Position numbers and translations under genes: made by a program
Shown here: piece by piece, positions 51,835 through 60,924 of the stretch
Layout: each line of letters opens with the position of its first letter
Numbering within the stretch: position 1 is the stretch's first letter
Source of the DNA: Nocardioides acrostichi
GTDB lineage: Bacteria > Actinomycetota > Actinomycetes > Propionibacteriales > Nocardioidaceae
Assembly: GCF_015319165.1 (NCBI RefSeq)
Contig: NZ_JADIVZ010000015.1
Coordinates: 20,659-84,658, forward strand
Direction of reading: 5' to 3'
Length of the DNA: 64,000 nt
The notes under the pieces: generated by a model
What the model was told of the DNA's origin: nothing
The model's input: the letters and a program-made list of their open reading frames with translations, nothing else
Databases searched by the model: none

Positions 51835-52698
51835 CTCGCCCAGGTCGACCGTCAGTCCCTCGGAGGCCGCTAGGACCTCGACCCGCCCGGCGGCGACGCC
51901 GCGTGCGTGCGCCAGCACGGCGTCGACTCCCTCGTCGTCGCGCTCCGGGGCGTGGTGGAACAGCACGAGCGTGCGGGCACCGGCCTCGACGGCGAGCTCG
52001 ACGTCGTACTCGACGCTGGCGTGGCCGAGGTAGGCGACCTCGGGGAACTGTGCGGCCAGGTGCTGGGCGTCGGTGATGAGCAGGTCGACGTCGCGCGCCA
52101 GCGCCAGGGCCGCCTCGTGCCGCTCACCGAGGCCGTCGGGTCCGGGCCCCAGCGATGTGGGGCTGTGGTCGGAGAGGTAGGCGATCGATCCGCCGCGCGG
52201 ATGTGTGACGCGGTATCCGAAGGTCCGGCCGCCCTTGTGCGGGATCTCACGGGCGAGCACCTCGAAGCCCTCGAGCCGGTGCTCGCCCTCGGTGATCTCG
52301 GCGAACGACCAGCCTCCGGTGAGCTCGCGCGGCTCCACCGGGAAGTGTGGCGGCGAGAAGCACCGTGCCAGCGTCGCGTGCGCATCTCCCGGGTCGCCGG
52401 CCACCTGCTCCGGCAGCCGCACGTCGACCCGGCTGCCCGCGCACGTGCCGGCCTTGAAGAACGGGATGCCGTGGGTGTGGTCCCAGTGCAGGTGCCCCAG
52501 CAGCACCGTGCCGTCGTACGGCCGCCCGTCGAGCATCGACGTGACCCGGGTGAGACCGGTGCCGGCGTCGATCACCAGCGACGGCGGCGCGGTGGCGTCG
52601 GTGGCGAGCGCGACGCAGGAGGTGTGGCCGCCGTAGCGCACGAACGCGGGCCCTGGGGCGGGCGTCGAGCCGCGCACCCCGCAGAACGTCAGCCTCAC
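51832..52698 (-). CDS. MBL-fold metallohydrolase
   Basis: 288 residues. Metal-binding HLHWDHTHG near residue 70, further ligands in YLSDHSPTSLG, TDAQH and LFHHAPERDD, and an N-terminal LTFCGVRGSTPAPG typical of the PhnP/phosphodiesterase-like branch. The substrate is probably a small phosphodiester or an unknown ester. It lies between the Nudix gene and ald. GTG 52698 is used. Confidence 0.9.
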   Translation of the reverse strand: MRLTFCGVRGSTPAPGPAFVRYGGHTSCVALATDATAPPSLVIDAGTGLTRVTSMLDGRPYDGTVLLGHLHWDHTHGIPFFKAGTCAGSRVDVRLPEQVAGDPGDAHATLARCFSPPHFPVEPRELTGGWSFAEITEGEHRLEGFEVLAREIPHKGGRTFGYRVTHPRGGSIAYLSDHSPTSLGPGPDGLGERHEAALALARDVDLLITDAQHLAAQFPEVAYLGHASVEYDVELAVEAGARTLVLFHHAPERDDEGVDAVLAHARGVAAGRVEVLAASEGLTVDLGE

Positions 52699-52708
52699 GA
52701 ACCCGACC

Positions 52709-53308
52709 TCACGGGGACATCAGACCACGAGCAGCCGCGGCCAGCACGGCGATCACCACGGGGGCGTCCTGCACCCGTCCCCCGAGCACGGCGGCGTACA
52801 GATCGGGGAAGGGCACCCACCCGGTCTCCATCTCCGCCTCCTCGTGCGCGAGGACGAAGTCGCCGCGCCCCACGTGCGTGAGGCCTCGCGCCAGGTAGAT
52901 GTGGGCGACCTCGGAGGAGATGCCGGGCGAGGAGTACGTCGACACGAGGTGCGTCCAGTCCTCCGCCTCGTACCCGGCCTCCTCGACCAGCTCACGACGC
53001 GCCACCTGCTCGGGCTCCTCCCCCGGCTGGTCCAGCAGACCGGCCGGGATCTCCACGAAGCGGCGGGCCGCGGCGTGGCGGTACTGCCAGAGGCACAGCA
53101 CGCGATCCTGCTCGTCGACGGCGAGCACCACCGCGGCTCCGGGGTGCTCGAGCACCAGACGGCGGAACGGCTCCTCGCGGCCCTCGGGGTCGGTGATCCA
53201 GTCCTGGCGGAGCGCGACGACCCAGCCATCGCGGTGCAGGTCCTCGCTGCGCACCACCGGCCAGCCGCGCGGCTCATCGTGCGGCAGGCTCTCCTCGGGC
53301 GAGGTCAC
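52709..53308 (-). CDS. Nudix hydrolase, ADP-ribose pyrophosphatase type
   Basis: 199 residues. Nudix box G-x5-E-x7-REVEEAG-like in GLLDQPGEEPEQVARRELVEEAGYEAEDW (around 92-120). The upstream VLAVDEQDRVLCLWQYRHAAARRFVEIPAG is characteristic of ADP-ribose pyrophosphatases. This matches Rv1700, directly after pyrG. GTG 53308 overlaps the pyrG stop (GTGA). Confidence 0.94.
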   Translation of the reverse strand: MTSPEESLPHDEPRGWPVVRSEDLHRDGWVVALRQDWITDPEGREEPFRRLVLEHPGAAVVLAVDEQDRVLCLWQYRHAAARRFVEIPAGLLDQPGEEPEQVARRELVEEAGYEAEDWTHLVSTYSSPGISSEVAHIYLARGLTHVGRGDFVLAHEEAEMETGWVPFPDLYAAVLGGRVQDAPVVIAVLAAAARGLMSP

Positions 53309-54999
53309 GCCGGGTCGGCCTCGGGGGCGCGGCGCAGGCCGGTCTCGTCGATCGGGAAGCGCAGTTCCCTTTGCCGCTCGATGGCGGCCCCGACCAGACC
53401 CGCGAAGAGGGGGTGCGGTCGCGTGGGGCGCGACTTGAGCTCGGGGTGCGCCTGCGTCGACACGTAGTAGGGGTGGACCTCGCGCGGCAGCTCCACGAAC
53501 TCCACCAGGCTGTCGTCGGGCGAGATCCCGCTGAAGACCAGCCCCGCCTCGGCGAGCCGGTCGCGGTAGGCATTGTTGACCTCGTAGCGGTGCCGGTGCC
53601 GCTCGTGCACCAGCTCCTCGCCGTAGACCCGACGCACGATCGAGCCGCTGCGCAGCTTCGCCGGGTACCGGCCCAGCCGCATCGTGCCGCCCAGGTCACC
53701 CGCCCCCTCGACGAAGGCCAGCTGCTCGTCCATGGTCGCGATGACCGGCTCCGGCGTCTCGGGGTCGAACTCGGTCGAGCCGGCCTTGTCGAGCCCGAGC
53801 ACCGACCGCGCGTACTCGATGACCATGCACTGCAGCCCGAGGCACAGTCCGAGCGTCGGGATGCCGTGCGTGCGAGCGTAGGTGAGCGCCCCGAGCTTGC
53901 CCTCCAGACCCCGGATGCCGAAGCCGCCGGGCACGATCACGCCGTCGACGTCGCTCAGCCTCTTGGCCGCCCCGGCCGGCGTGGCGCACTCGTCCGAGGG
54001 CACCCAGTCGATCTCGACGCGCGCCTCGTGCGCGAACCCTCCGGCCCGCAGCGCCTCCGCGACCGAGAGGTAGGCGTCGGGCAGGTCGATGTACTTGCCG
54101 ACCAGCGCGATCCGCACCTCCTCGTTGGGGTGGTGAACGCGGCGCAGCAGGTCGTCCCACAGCGTCCAGTCGACGTCGCGGAAGGGCAGGTCGAGGCGGC
54201 GCACGACGTAGGCGTCGAGGCCCTCGCGGTGCAGCACCTTCGGGATGTCGTAGATCGACGGCGCGTCGGCGGCGGTCACGACCGCCTCGTCGTCGACGTC
54301 GCACATGTTGGCGATCTTCTGCTTGATGCCCTCGGGCAGCTCGCGGTCGGCCCGGCACACGATGGCGTCGGGCTGGATGCCGACCTGTCGCAGCGCCGCC
54401 ACCGAGTGCTGCGTCGGCTTGGTCTTCAACTCCTTCGACGGACCGATGTAGGGCACCAACGAGACGTGCACGAAGAACACGTTGTCGCGCCCGATCTTCT
54501 GGCGCACCTGGCGCGCCGCCTCGAGGAACGGAAGCGACTCGATGTCGCCCACGGTGCCGCCGATCTCGGTGATGACCACGTCGACGTCCTCACCGTGCAT
54601 CGCGAGGATGCGCTCGCAGATCTCACCGGTGATGTGCGGGATCACCTGCACGGTCTCGCCGAGGTAGTCGCCGCGGCGTTCCTTGGCGATCACTTCTGCG
54701 TAGACCTGGCCGGTCGTGACGTTGGCGGTACCGGAGAGGTCGGCGTCGAGGAAGCGCTCGTAGTGGCCGACATCGAGGTCGGTCTCGGCGCCGTCCTCGG
54801 TCACGAAGACCTCGCCGTGCTGGAACGGGTTCATCGTGCCGGGGTCGACGTTGAGGTAGGGGTCGAGCTTCTGCATGGTCACGCGCAGTCCGCGCGAGCG
54901 CAGGAGCCGGCCGAGACTCGAGGCCGTGAGCCCCTTGCCCAGCGAGGAGGCGACGCCTCCGGTGACGAACACGTGCTTGGCAGGGCCTGGATTCCTCAC
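53305..54999 (-). CDS. pyrG: CTP synthase
   Basis: 564 residues: N-terminal amidoligase (KHVFVTGGVASSLGKGLTASSLGRLLRSRG, with QKLDPYLNVDPGTMNPFQHGEVFVTEDGAETDLDVGHYERF) and C-terminal glutamine amidotransferase, with catalytic Cys in GLCLGLQCMV and the final HPEL block. It converts UTP to CTP using glutamine and ATP. GTG 54999 starts the protein; a TAGGAT hexamer lies 8 bases upstream and could be a -10. A 40-base gap separates it from steB. Confidence 0.98.
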   Translation of the reverse strand: MRNPGPAKHVFVTGGVASSLGKGLTASSLGRLLRSRGLRVTMQKLDPYLNVDPGTMNPFQHGEVFVTEDGAETDLDVGHYERFLDADLSGTANVTTGQVYAEVIAKERRGDYLGETVQVIPHITGEICERILAMHGEDVDVVITEIGGTVGDIESLPFLEAARQVRQKIGRDNVFFVHVSLVPYIGPSKELKTKPTQHSVAALRQVGIQPDAIVCRADRELPEGIKQKIANMCDVDDEAVVTAADAPSIYDIPKVLHREGLDAYVVRRLDLPFRDVDWTLWDDLLRRVHHPNEEVRIALVGKYIDLPDAYLSVAEALRAGGFAHEARVEIDWVPSDECATPAGAAKRLSDVDGVIVPGGFGIRGLEGKLGALTYARTHGIPTLGLCLGLQCMVIEYARSVLGLDKAGSTEFDPETPEPVIATMDEQLAFVEGAGDLGGTMRLGRYPAKLRSGSIVRRVYGEELVHERHRHRYEVNNAYRDRLAEAGLVFSGISPDDSLVEFVELPREVHPYYVSTQAHPELKSRPTRPHPLFAGLVGAAIERQRELRFPIDETGLRRAPEADPA

Positions 55000-55039
55000 G
55001 GAACTTCATCCTAGAGGACGCCGCCCCACCTGGCCTATC

Positions 55040-55936
55040 TCATCCGAGCGGCACGCCGGAGTCCTTCGCCACCGGGCCGTAGCTGCCGACCGTCCCCGCG
55101 CGCGAACGGGCCAGGGCCAGCACGGCGCTGACCGCTCCCAGCGGCCGCTCCACGCCGTCGACGCTGGCCACGGTGTCGCCGACGGAGGACGCCCGCACAC
55201 GCGCCAGCGGACCGTCGTCCGACGCGCTCTGCGACGACCCGGCGACGACGAGTCCGGACGCCGTGGCGCCCAGTCCGGTGATCAGCCCCTCGACGGCGGC
55301 ATCGGCGTCGGTGCCGGCTGAATCGCCGAGGAGCACGAGCACCAACGGCGCCCGGTCGCCGTCCGAGGGGCTCGCGGTGAGCATGTCGGCCGCAGCGAGG
55401 GCGTCGCGCACGGTCGAGGCCTCCTGCTCGGGGGCGACCGGCTGGTCGCCCGCAGTCGCGATCGCGAGCCCGAGCAGCTGGCCCACCTTGACGTACGGCG
55501 TGGCCGACGAGTCGACGGCGCCGTCGTCGACCTCCTTGGCCAGCTGGCCACCCAAGGAGGTCACCAGCGGCGTGGACCCGCCCCCGGCCAGCGGCGCCAG
55601 CAGGTCGTAGGTGCCGGTGACGCGGCCGCCCGCGGCACGCACCTGGTCGCCCAGCGCGCTGACCTCGTCGGCGGCGACTCCGGGGGTGGTGACGATGGCC
55701 ACGCCGCTGCCGCCGAGCCGGTTGTCGTAGATCCGCGGGGCCGCGGCCTCGACGAACGCGTCCGCGTAGTCACCGGACGGCCCCTGCGCCGCCCCGGTCG
55801 CGAGCGGGGAGGACGTCCGCGCGGCGCGCGGAGAGGTGTCGTCGCCGGCCAGCAGCCCACCGCCGAGTAACAGGCCCACGGCCAGGGCGACGAAGACGGC
55901 GACCAAGGTCACGATGTGCTGTCGGTAGGTGATCAC
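55040..55936 (-). CDS. steB: SteB/MctB-family membrane-anchored protein (DUF3186)
   Basis: 298 residues. A short cytoplasmic start ITYRQHIVTLVAVFVALAVGLLLGGGLL gives one membrane helix; the extracytoplasmic part alternates strands and helices (GGSGVAIVTTPGVAADEVSALGDQVRAAGGRVTGTYDL). M. tuberculosis Rv1698 was named MctB (copper resistance), while C. glutamicum SteB with SteA controls septal cell-wall hydrolase RipC. The gene pair and order here match steA-steB. GTG 55936 overlaps the steA stop. Which role applies is not decided by sequence. Confidence 0.85.
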   Translation of the reverse strand: MITYRQHIVTLVAVFVALAVGLLLGGGLLAGDDTSPRAARTSSPLATGAAQGPSGDYADAFVEAAAPRIYDNRLGGSGVAIVTTPGVAADEVSALGDQVRAAGGRVTGTYDLLAPLAGGGSTPLVTSLGGQLAKEVDDGAVDSSATPYVKVGQLLGLAIATAGDQPVAPEQEASTVRDALAAADMLTASPSDGDRAPLVLVLLGDSAGTDADAAVEGLITGLGATASGLVVAGSSQSASDDGPLARVRASSVGDTVASVDGVERPLGAVSAVLALARSRAGTVGSYGPVAKDSGVPLG

Positions 55937-57141
55937 GAGGAGCCCTCCAGGCCGATCGTCGTCGAGAACCAGTGCTGGAGATCGCCCAGCCATACCTGGC
56001 CGTCCGCCGTCACGGACAGTGCGGCCGCCAGCGCGAGGAACCCGGCCAGCATCACCGCGAGCAGGTGCCACGGACGCACCCGGCCGGCGTAGAGCTGCGG
56101 CACCCGCGAGGCCGGCACCAGGCGGCTGCCCAGGCGCAGCCTGGTCAGGTAGGTGCCCGCGCCGCGCCCCGGCCCGTCGGCGGAGTCGAGCAGGTCTTCG
56201 AGACCGGTGCTCAGGCCGGCTCCCACGACGAGCGGCGCCTCGGAGGACTCCGCCAGGAGCAGCGCCACGTCGGCGCCGGTCAGGTCGGTGTCGACCACCG
56301 ACACCTGCACCCCGAGCCGCTCCCACCACCGCGTGGCGACGGCCTGGTCGCCCCCACGGCGCCGCACGACCACCAGTAACTCGGCGCTCTCCAGCAGCCC
56401 CGCGCCCGGGGCACCGGTCTCGGCGTCGCAGACCAGCACGGCCGATCGCGTGCCCCGGCGCTCGAGCAGCGCCGCGGCCCTGGCCGTGGCCACCACCAGC
56501 GGCCGCTGCTCGTCCAGATAGATCTCGAGGCCGGCCATCTCGTCGAGCAGGTCGGCGCCGTCGTCTGCCACCAGCACGTGCCGGTCGCGGTGCACGAGTC
56601 GCGGCAGACCGAGCCCGTGGAGCACCAGATCGTCCTCGCGGCGCAGCAGCACCGAGGTGGCGTGGGCGAGCGCCTCGGTCTGGGACAGCATCGACCGGCG
56701 GGCGGTCTCCACCTCCAGCGCCAGAGCGTCGGCGGTGACGCCCCGGCCGGTGAGGGTGCGCTGCCCCTCCCCCGCCCCGCAGTGCAGCAGACCGCCGTCG
56801 AGGCGGACGGGCTCACCGTCACGGACGGCGACGAGCAACTCCGGCCCGAAGCCGTCTGCGAGGGGCACCCCGGCGTCGAGCAGGTCGCGGGGGCCGCGGC
56901 TGGGGTGTCGCCCCGAGAGCATCGGCGCGGCGTTCACCAGGCCCGCCACACCGGCTGCGACCAGATCCCTGGCGGTGGAGCGGTCGAGGTCGCTCTGGTC
57001 GACGACCACGATGTCGCCGCGCCGCACGGCGGGCAGCAGGTCATCGAGACGCGCTGCCACGCGTGCGCGACCCGCCACTCCGGGTGGGTCGTCACGATGG
57101 CGGCGCGAGGACAAGACGTCGGTACGGAGTGCGGAGAACAT
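55933..57141 (-). CDS. steA: SteA-family protein with C-terminal membrane helix
   Basis: 402 residues. A large cytoplasmic domain with the family motif RGDIVVVDQSDLDRSTARDLVAAGVAGLVNAAPMLSGRHPSRGP near residue 45 (thiamine-pyrophosphokinase-like fold), and a final membrane helix (PWHLLAVMLAGFLALAAALSV, about 360-380). In C. glutamicum SteA acts with SteB at the septum to control cell separation. The start ATG 57141 follows GGGGGC; an in-frame GTG at 57150 would add three residues. It lies directly after recN, as Rv1697 does. Confidence 0.88.
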   Translation of the reverse strand: MFSALRTDVLSSRRHRDDPPGVAGRARVAARLDDLLPAVRRGDIVVVDQSDLDRSTARDLVAAGVAGLVNAAPMLSGRHPSRGPRDLLDAGVPLADGFGPELLVAVRDGEPVRLDGGLLHCGAGEGQRTLTGRGVTADALALEVETARRSMLSQTEALAHATSVLLRREDDLVLHGLGLPRLVHRDRHVLVADDGADLLDEMAGLEIYLDEQRPLVVATARAAALLERRGTRSAVLVCDAETGAPGAGLLESAELLVVVRRRGGDQAVATRWWERLGVQVSVVDTDLTGADVALLLAESSEAPLVVGAGLSTGLEDLLDSADGPGRGAGTYLTRLRLGSRLVPASRVPQLYAGRVRPWHLLAVMLAGFLALAAALSVTADGQVWLGDLQHWFSTTIGLEGSS

Positions 57142-57164
57142 TGCCCCCACTGTCCCAAAACTGA

Positions 57165-58946
57165 TCAGCCGGATCCGGCAAGCCGCCCGCGTGCCGCGCG
57201 AGCGACCTCCAACAACTCCCGCGCGTGGGCGACCGCCGTGTCGGAGCCGGCGAGCCCCGCCATCATGCGCGACAGCTCGTGCTCTCGGGCGTCGTCGTCG
57301 AGGACGCTCAGGCCGGAGGAGGTGATCGACCCGTCGCTCGCCTTGGTGACCACTACGTGCCGGTCCGCGTAGGCGGCGACCTGCGGAAGGTGGGTCACGA
57401 CGAGCACCTGCGCGCTGCGAGCCAGCTGAGCGAGTCGTCGTCCGACCTCGACGGCGGCAGCGCCACCGACGCCGGCGTCCACCTCGTCGAACACGAACGT
57501 CGGCACGGTGCTGGTCGCGGCCAGCGAGACCTCGAGGGCGAGCATCACGCGCGAGAGCTCACCACCGGACGCGCCCTTGCCCAGGGGCCGCGGTTCGGAG
57601 CCCGTGTTCGCCGCCAGCAGCAGCTCCACCTCGTCGACGCCGCTGCGTGCAAACCTCAGCCAACGGCCGCCGACGTCCAGCGGCGCACCTGAGGCGCCGG
57701 GGTCGGCCGGCTCGTCTACGGGGTGCTGTGACACCGCGATCGAGAGCCGCGCGTGCGGCATGGCGAGCAGCGCGAGCTCCTCGGTGACCTGCTCGGCCAG
57801 CCGCTCGGCGGCGGCTTCGCGCAGCTGGGTGAGGCGGGACGCGGACGCCGCGAGCTCCTCGCGCAGCCGGGCGCGGGTGTCGGTCAGGGTCACGATGCGC
57901 TCGTCGGTGCCGTCGAGCTCGAGCAACCGGGCGGCGCCGTGCTCTGCCCAGGTGAGCACCTCGTCGAGCGTGTCGCCGTACTTGCGGGTCAGCCCGGCGA
58001 GGGCGGCGCGCCGTGCGGAGACGGCAGCCAGCCTGGTCGGGTCGGTCTCGACCCCGGAGGCGTACGAGGCGACGTCGGCCGCCAGGTCGGTGAGCAGGTA
58101 GCCGACCTCGGCGAGTCGGTCGGCCAGCTCCCCCGCCGCGGCGTCGTGGTCGCGAACGCCGTCGAGCAGAGCCCGCGCGCCCGCGACCGCTCCCAGCGCA
58201 TCGGTGACGGCGCCGTGCGCGGGCTGGTCCGAGGAGAGCGCCTCACGCGCCTGCTCGGCCGCGGTGCGCAGGGTGTCGGCGTGTCCGAGGCGGGACTCCT
58301 CCGCGGCGAGCTCGTCGTCCTCGCCCGGTTGCGGTGCCACCTGTTCGACCTCGTCGAGACCGAACCGCAGCAGGTCGGCCTCCCGCGCGCGCTCACGGGC
58401 GCTCGTGCGCACCTCGTCGAGCTCGGACTCCACGCGGCGCAACTCCTCGTAGGTGGCGGAGTAGTCGTGCGCGGTCGTGGCGAGATCGGACCCGGCGAAC
58501 CGATCGAGGGCGTCGCGCTGGGCGCGGGCCTGGAGGAGCCGGTGCTGGTCGGACTGACCGTGCACCGCCACCAGCGGCTCGGCGATCGCGGTCAGGGTCG
58601 CGACCGGCACGCCGGCACCGCCGACGAACGCCCGCGAGCGACCTCCAGCGGCGACGTTGCGAGCCAGGACGACGGCGTCGTCCTCGACGATGCCCCCGGA
58701 CTCCTCGACGGCTGCCGCCAGGTGGGGCACGCCGTGGGTGGCGAAGACGCCCTCGACCCGTGCGTGCTTGGAACCGGTGCGTACGGCTCCGGAGTCTGCG
58801 CGGCCGCCGAGCAACAGCCCGAGCGCGGTGACGACCATCGTCTTGCCGGCGCCGGTCTCACCGGTGACCACCGTCAGGCCCGGGCCGAGCTCCAACGTGG
58901 AGGAGTCGATGACGCCCAGGGCACTGATGCGGATCTCCTCGATCAC
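57165..58946 (-). CDS. recN: DNA repair protein RecN
   Basis: 593 residues: SMC-like ATPase with Walker A GETGAGKT at about 29-36, a coiled-coil middle (about 180-390), and signature/Walker B in LGKGASGGELSRVMLALEVSL and TFVFDEVDAGVGG. RecN acts in double-strand break repair and is a standard SOS-regulated gene, but no SOS box was seen; it is coupled to nadK by a GTGA overlap. GTG 58946 is the start. Confidence 0.97.
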   Translation of the reverse strand: MIEEIRISALGVIDSSTLELGPGLTVVTGETGAGKTMVVTALGLLLGGRADSGAVRTGSKHARVEGVFATHGVPHLAAAVEESGGIVEDDAVVLARNVAAGGRSRAFVGGAGVPVATLTAIAEPLVAVHGQSDQHRLLQARAQRDALDRFAGSDLATTAHDYSATYEELRRVESELDEVRTSARERAREADLLRFGLDEVEQVAPQPGEDDELAAEESRLGHADTLRTAAEQAREALSSDQPAHGAVTDALGAVAGARALLDGVRDHDAAAGELADRLAEVGYLLTDLAADVASYASGVETDPTRLAAVSARRAALAGLTRKYGDTLDEVLTWAEHGAARLLELDGTDERIVTLTDTRARLREELAASASRLTQLREAAAERLAEQVTEELALLAMPHARLSIAVSQHPVDEPADPGASGAPLDVGGRWLRFARSGVDEVELLLAANTGSEPRPLGKGASGGELSRVMLALEVSLAATSTVPTFVFDEVDAGVGGAAAVEVGRRLAQLARSAQVLVVTHLPQVAAYADRHVVVTKASDGSITSSGLSVLDDDAREHELSRMMAGLAGSDTAVAHARELLEVARAARGRLAGSG

Positions 58947-59908
58947 CCCTCGGCACCCCCGTGGCGCATGCGACGCTCCGCACTGCCCCGCCAGCCCTCG
59001 ACGGGCAGGCCGAACTTGGCGACGAGCCGGTCGGTGAAGGGCGCCTGGTGCAGCCGCACGAGGCGCACCGGGTGATCGCTGCGCCGGACCTCGATGCGGG
59101 CACCGGCCGGCAACTCGACGGCGCGGCGACCGTCGGCCCACAACACACCCGTGGCGTCGAGCCGGTCGAGCACCTCCACGGCGAGCACGCTGGTGGGGGC
59201 GACCACCAGGGGGCGGGCGAAGAGCGCGTGAGCGCTGATGGGCACGAGCAGGAGGGCCTCGACGGTCGGCCACACGACCGGGCCGCCGGCGCTGAAGTTG
59301 TAGGCGGTCGAACCGGTCGGCGTGGCGCACACCACGCCATCGCAGCCCCACCGCGAGAGCGGGCGACCGTCGACCTCGACGACGACCTCCAGCATGCGTT
59401 CGCGCGCCGCCTTCTCGACGCTGGCCTCGTTCACGGCGAAGGTCCGGAAGACCTCCTCGCCGTCGCGCACGACACGGACGTCGAGGGTCATCCGTTCCTC
59501 GGTCGTGTACCGCCGCTCGACGACCGCGGCGATCGTGGACGCGACGTCGTCGGGCTCGGCCTCGGCGAGGAAGCCCACGTGTCCGAGGTTCACTCCGAGC
59601 ACGGGGGTCTTGGACTCGTGGGTGAGCTCGACGGCGCGCAGGATGGTGCCGTCGCCGCCGATGACCAGGGCCAGCTCGCAGTCCGCCGCCACCGGGCCCG
59701 ACTCCGGTGACGGCTCGAAGGAGCCGGGCGCGAGCCCCAGTTCGGCCGCCTCGCGGGCACCGGTGCGCACGACCAGGCCGGCCTCGGCCAGGGCAGAGCA
59801 GCAGGCCCGCGCGACCTCTCGCGCCTCGCCTCGCCCCGTGTGGGTGAGCAACAGCACGCGTCGCACGGACGGCGCGGACGGCGCAGAGGGGTCGGCGGGG
59901 TGGCTCAC
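58943..59908 (-). CDS. nadK: NAD kinase
   Basis: 321 residues. The motif GGDGT (LALVIGGDGTILRAVEL), the NE dyad region FAVNEASVEKA, and CATPTGSTAYNFSAGGPVVWPTVEALLLVPISAHALFARPLVV define NadK. It phosphorylates NAD to NADP. Coupled upstream to tlyA and downstream to recN by overlaps of stop and start, as in Rv1694-Rv1696. GTG 59908 begins the protein. Confidence 0.97.
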   Translation of the reverse strand: MSHPADPSAPSAPSVRRVLLLTHTGRGEAREVARACCSALAEAGLVVRTGAREAAELGLAPGSFEPSPESGPVAADCELALVIGGDGTILRAVELTHESKTPVLGVNLGHVGFLAEAEPDDVASTIAAVVERRYTTEERMTLDVRVVRDGEEVFRTFAVNEASVEKAARERMLEVVVEVDGRPLSRWGCDGVVCATPTGSTAYNFSAGGPVVWPTVEALLLVPISAHALFARPLVVAPTSVLAVEVLDRLDATGVLWADGRRAVELPAGARIEVRRSDHPVRLVRLHQAPFTDRLVAKFGLPVEGWRGSAERRMRHGGAEG

Positions 59909-60744
59909 CCGTCCACCCTCTCACCCGCCACCCTCAACGGATCCTCGCCCCGCACGAGGCGCTGGATCGCGTCGGGATCGATCCGGTCGGTCCCGTGCCG
60001 CAGCCACACGAAGAACTCCACGTTGCCCGACGGCCCGGGCAGCGGACTGGTGGTGGCGGCCACGGCGCCCCATCCCCGCTGCCGTGCAGCCGCCATGACC
60101 TCGAGCACCGCCTCCGCCCGTAGCCCCGGATCTCGCACCACGCCCCCCTTGCCCACGCGCTGCTTGCCCACCTCGAACTGCGGCTTGACCATCAGGGCCA
60201 GATCGCCGTCCGGGACCGTCACGGCGACGAGGGCGTCGAGCACCAGGCGCAGCGAGATGAACGACAGGTCGCCGACGACGACGTCGACGGGCCCACCGAT
60301 CGTCTCGAGGTCCAGGTCGCGGATGTTGGTGCGGTCGTGCACCCGGACCCGCTCGTCGCTCTGGAGCGACCACGCCAGCTGGCCGTAGCCGACGTCGACC
60401 GCCACGACCTCCGAGGCTCCCGCGCGCAGCAGCACGTCGGTGAACCCGCCGGTCGAAGCGCCCGCATCGAGGCACCGGCGTCCACGCACCGAGAGGCCGA
60501 CCGTCCCGAACGCGGCCAGCGCTCCGGCGAGCTTGTGCCCTCCCCGGGACACATAGTCCGGTCCACTGGTCCCCTCGGCGACCACGATCGCGACGTCCGT
60601 CGTGACGCCCGTGGCCGGCTTGCGGGCCGTCACGCCCGACACCGTGACCCGTTCGGCGGCGATGAGCTCGCTGGCGTGCTCGCGCGAGCGGGCGAGCCCG
60701 CGACGTACGAGCTCTGCGTCCAGCCGCAGCCGACGAGGGGGCAC
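59905..60744 (-). CDS. tlyA: TlyA family rRNA 2'-O-methyltransferase
   Basis: 279 residues: N-terminal S4 domain (RLDAELVRRGLARSREHASELIAAERVTVSGVTARKPA) and a FtsJ-like methyltransferase domain with GRRCLDAGASTGGFTDVLLRAGASEVVAVDVGYGQL and VVGDLSFISLRLVLDAL. In mycobacteria TlyA methylates 16S C1409 and 23S C1920 and sets capreomycin sensitivity. GTG 60744 is used. It follows a 51-residue gene by 15 bases. Confidence 0.95.
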   Translation of the reverse strand: MPPRRLRLDAELVRRGLARSREHASELIAAERVTVSGVTARKPATGVTTDVAIVVAEGTSGPDYVSRGGHKLAGALAAFGTVGLSVRGRRCLDAGASTGGFTDVLLRAGASEVVAVDVGYGQLAWSLQSDERVRVHDRTNIRDLDLETIGGPVDVVVGDLSFISLRLVLDALVAVTVPDGDLALMVKPQFEVGKQRVGKGGVVRDPGLRAEAVLEVMAAARQRGWGAVAATTSPLPGPSGNVEFFVWLRHGTDRIDPDAIQRLVRGEDPLRVAGERVDG

Positions 60745-60759
60745 TGCTCTCGCCCGTCC

Positions 60760-60915
60760 TCAGGCGTCGAGGGCGCGGCGCAGGCGCTCCTGCACGTCGG
60801 TGAAGACCTCGGCATGCTCCGCGAGCGGGCGCTCCTCGAGCGCCACGATGTCGCCGAGGGCCGCATCGACGAGGTCGACGCCCGTGGTCGGCGCGTCGGC
60901 GGGCGAACTGGTCAT
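60760..60915 (-). CDS. Conserved 51-residue protein upstream of tlyA (Rv1693-like position)
   Basis: A complete small frame from ATG 60915 to TGA 60760. Its translation opens MTSSPADAPTTGVDLVDAAL and ends QERLRRALDA, with the middle GDIVALEERPLAEHAEVFTDV. It is predicted to be mostly helical and acidic. M. tuberculosis has a 58-residue gene (Rv1693) in exactly this position between the HAD phosphatase and tlyA, which argues for a real gene. The helix LAEHAEVFTDVQERLRRAL looks like a short interaction helix. Function unknown. Confidence 0.8.
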   Translation of the reverse strand: MTSSPADAPTTGVDLVDAALGDIVALEERPLAEHAEVFTDVQERLRRALDA

Positions 60916-60924
60916 GCGCCGAGG

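Noticed and set aside
53371..55014. 547-codon plus-strand frame opposite pyrG
   Set aside because: pyrG is complete and conserved on the minus strand.
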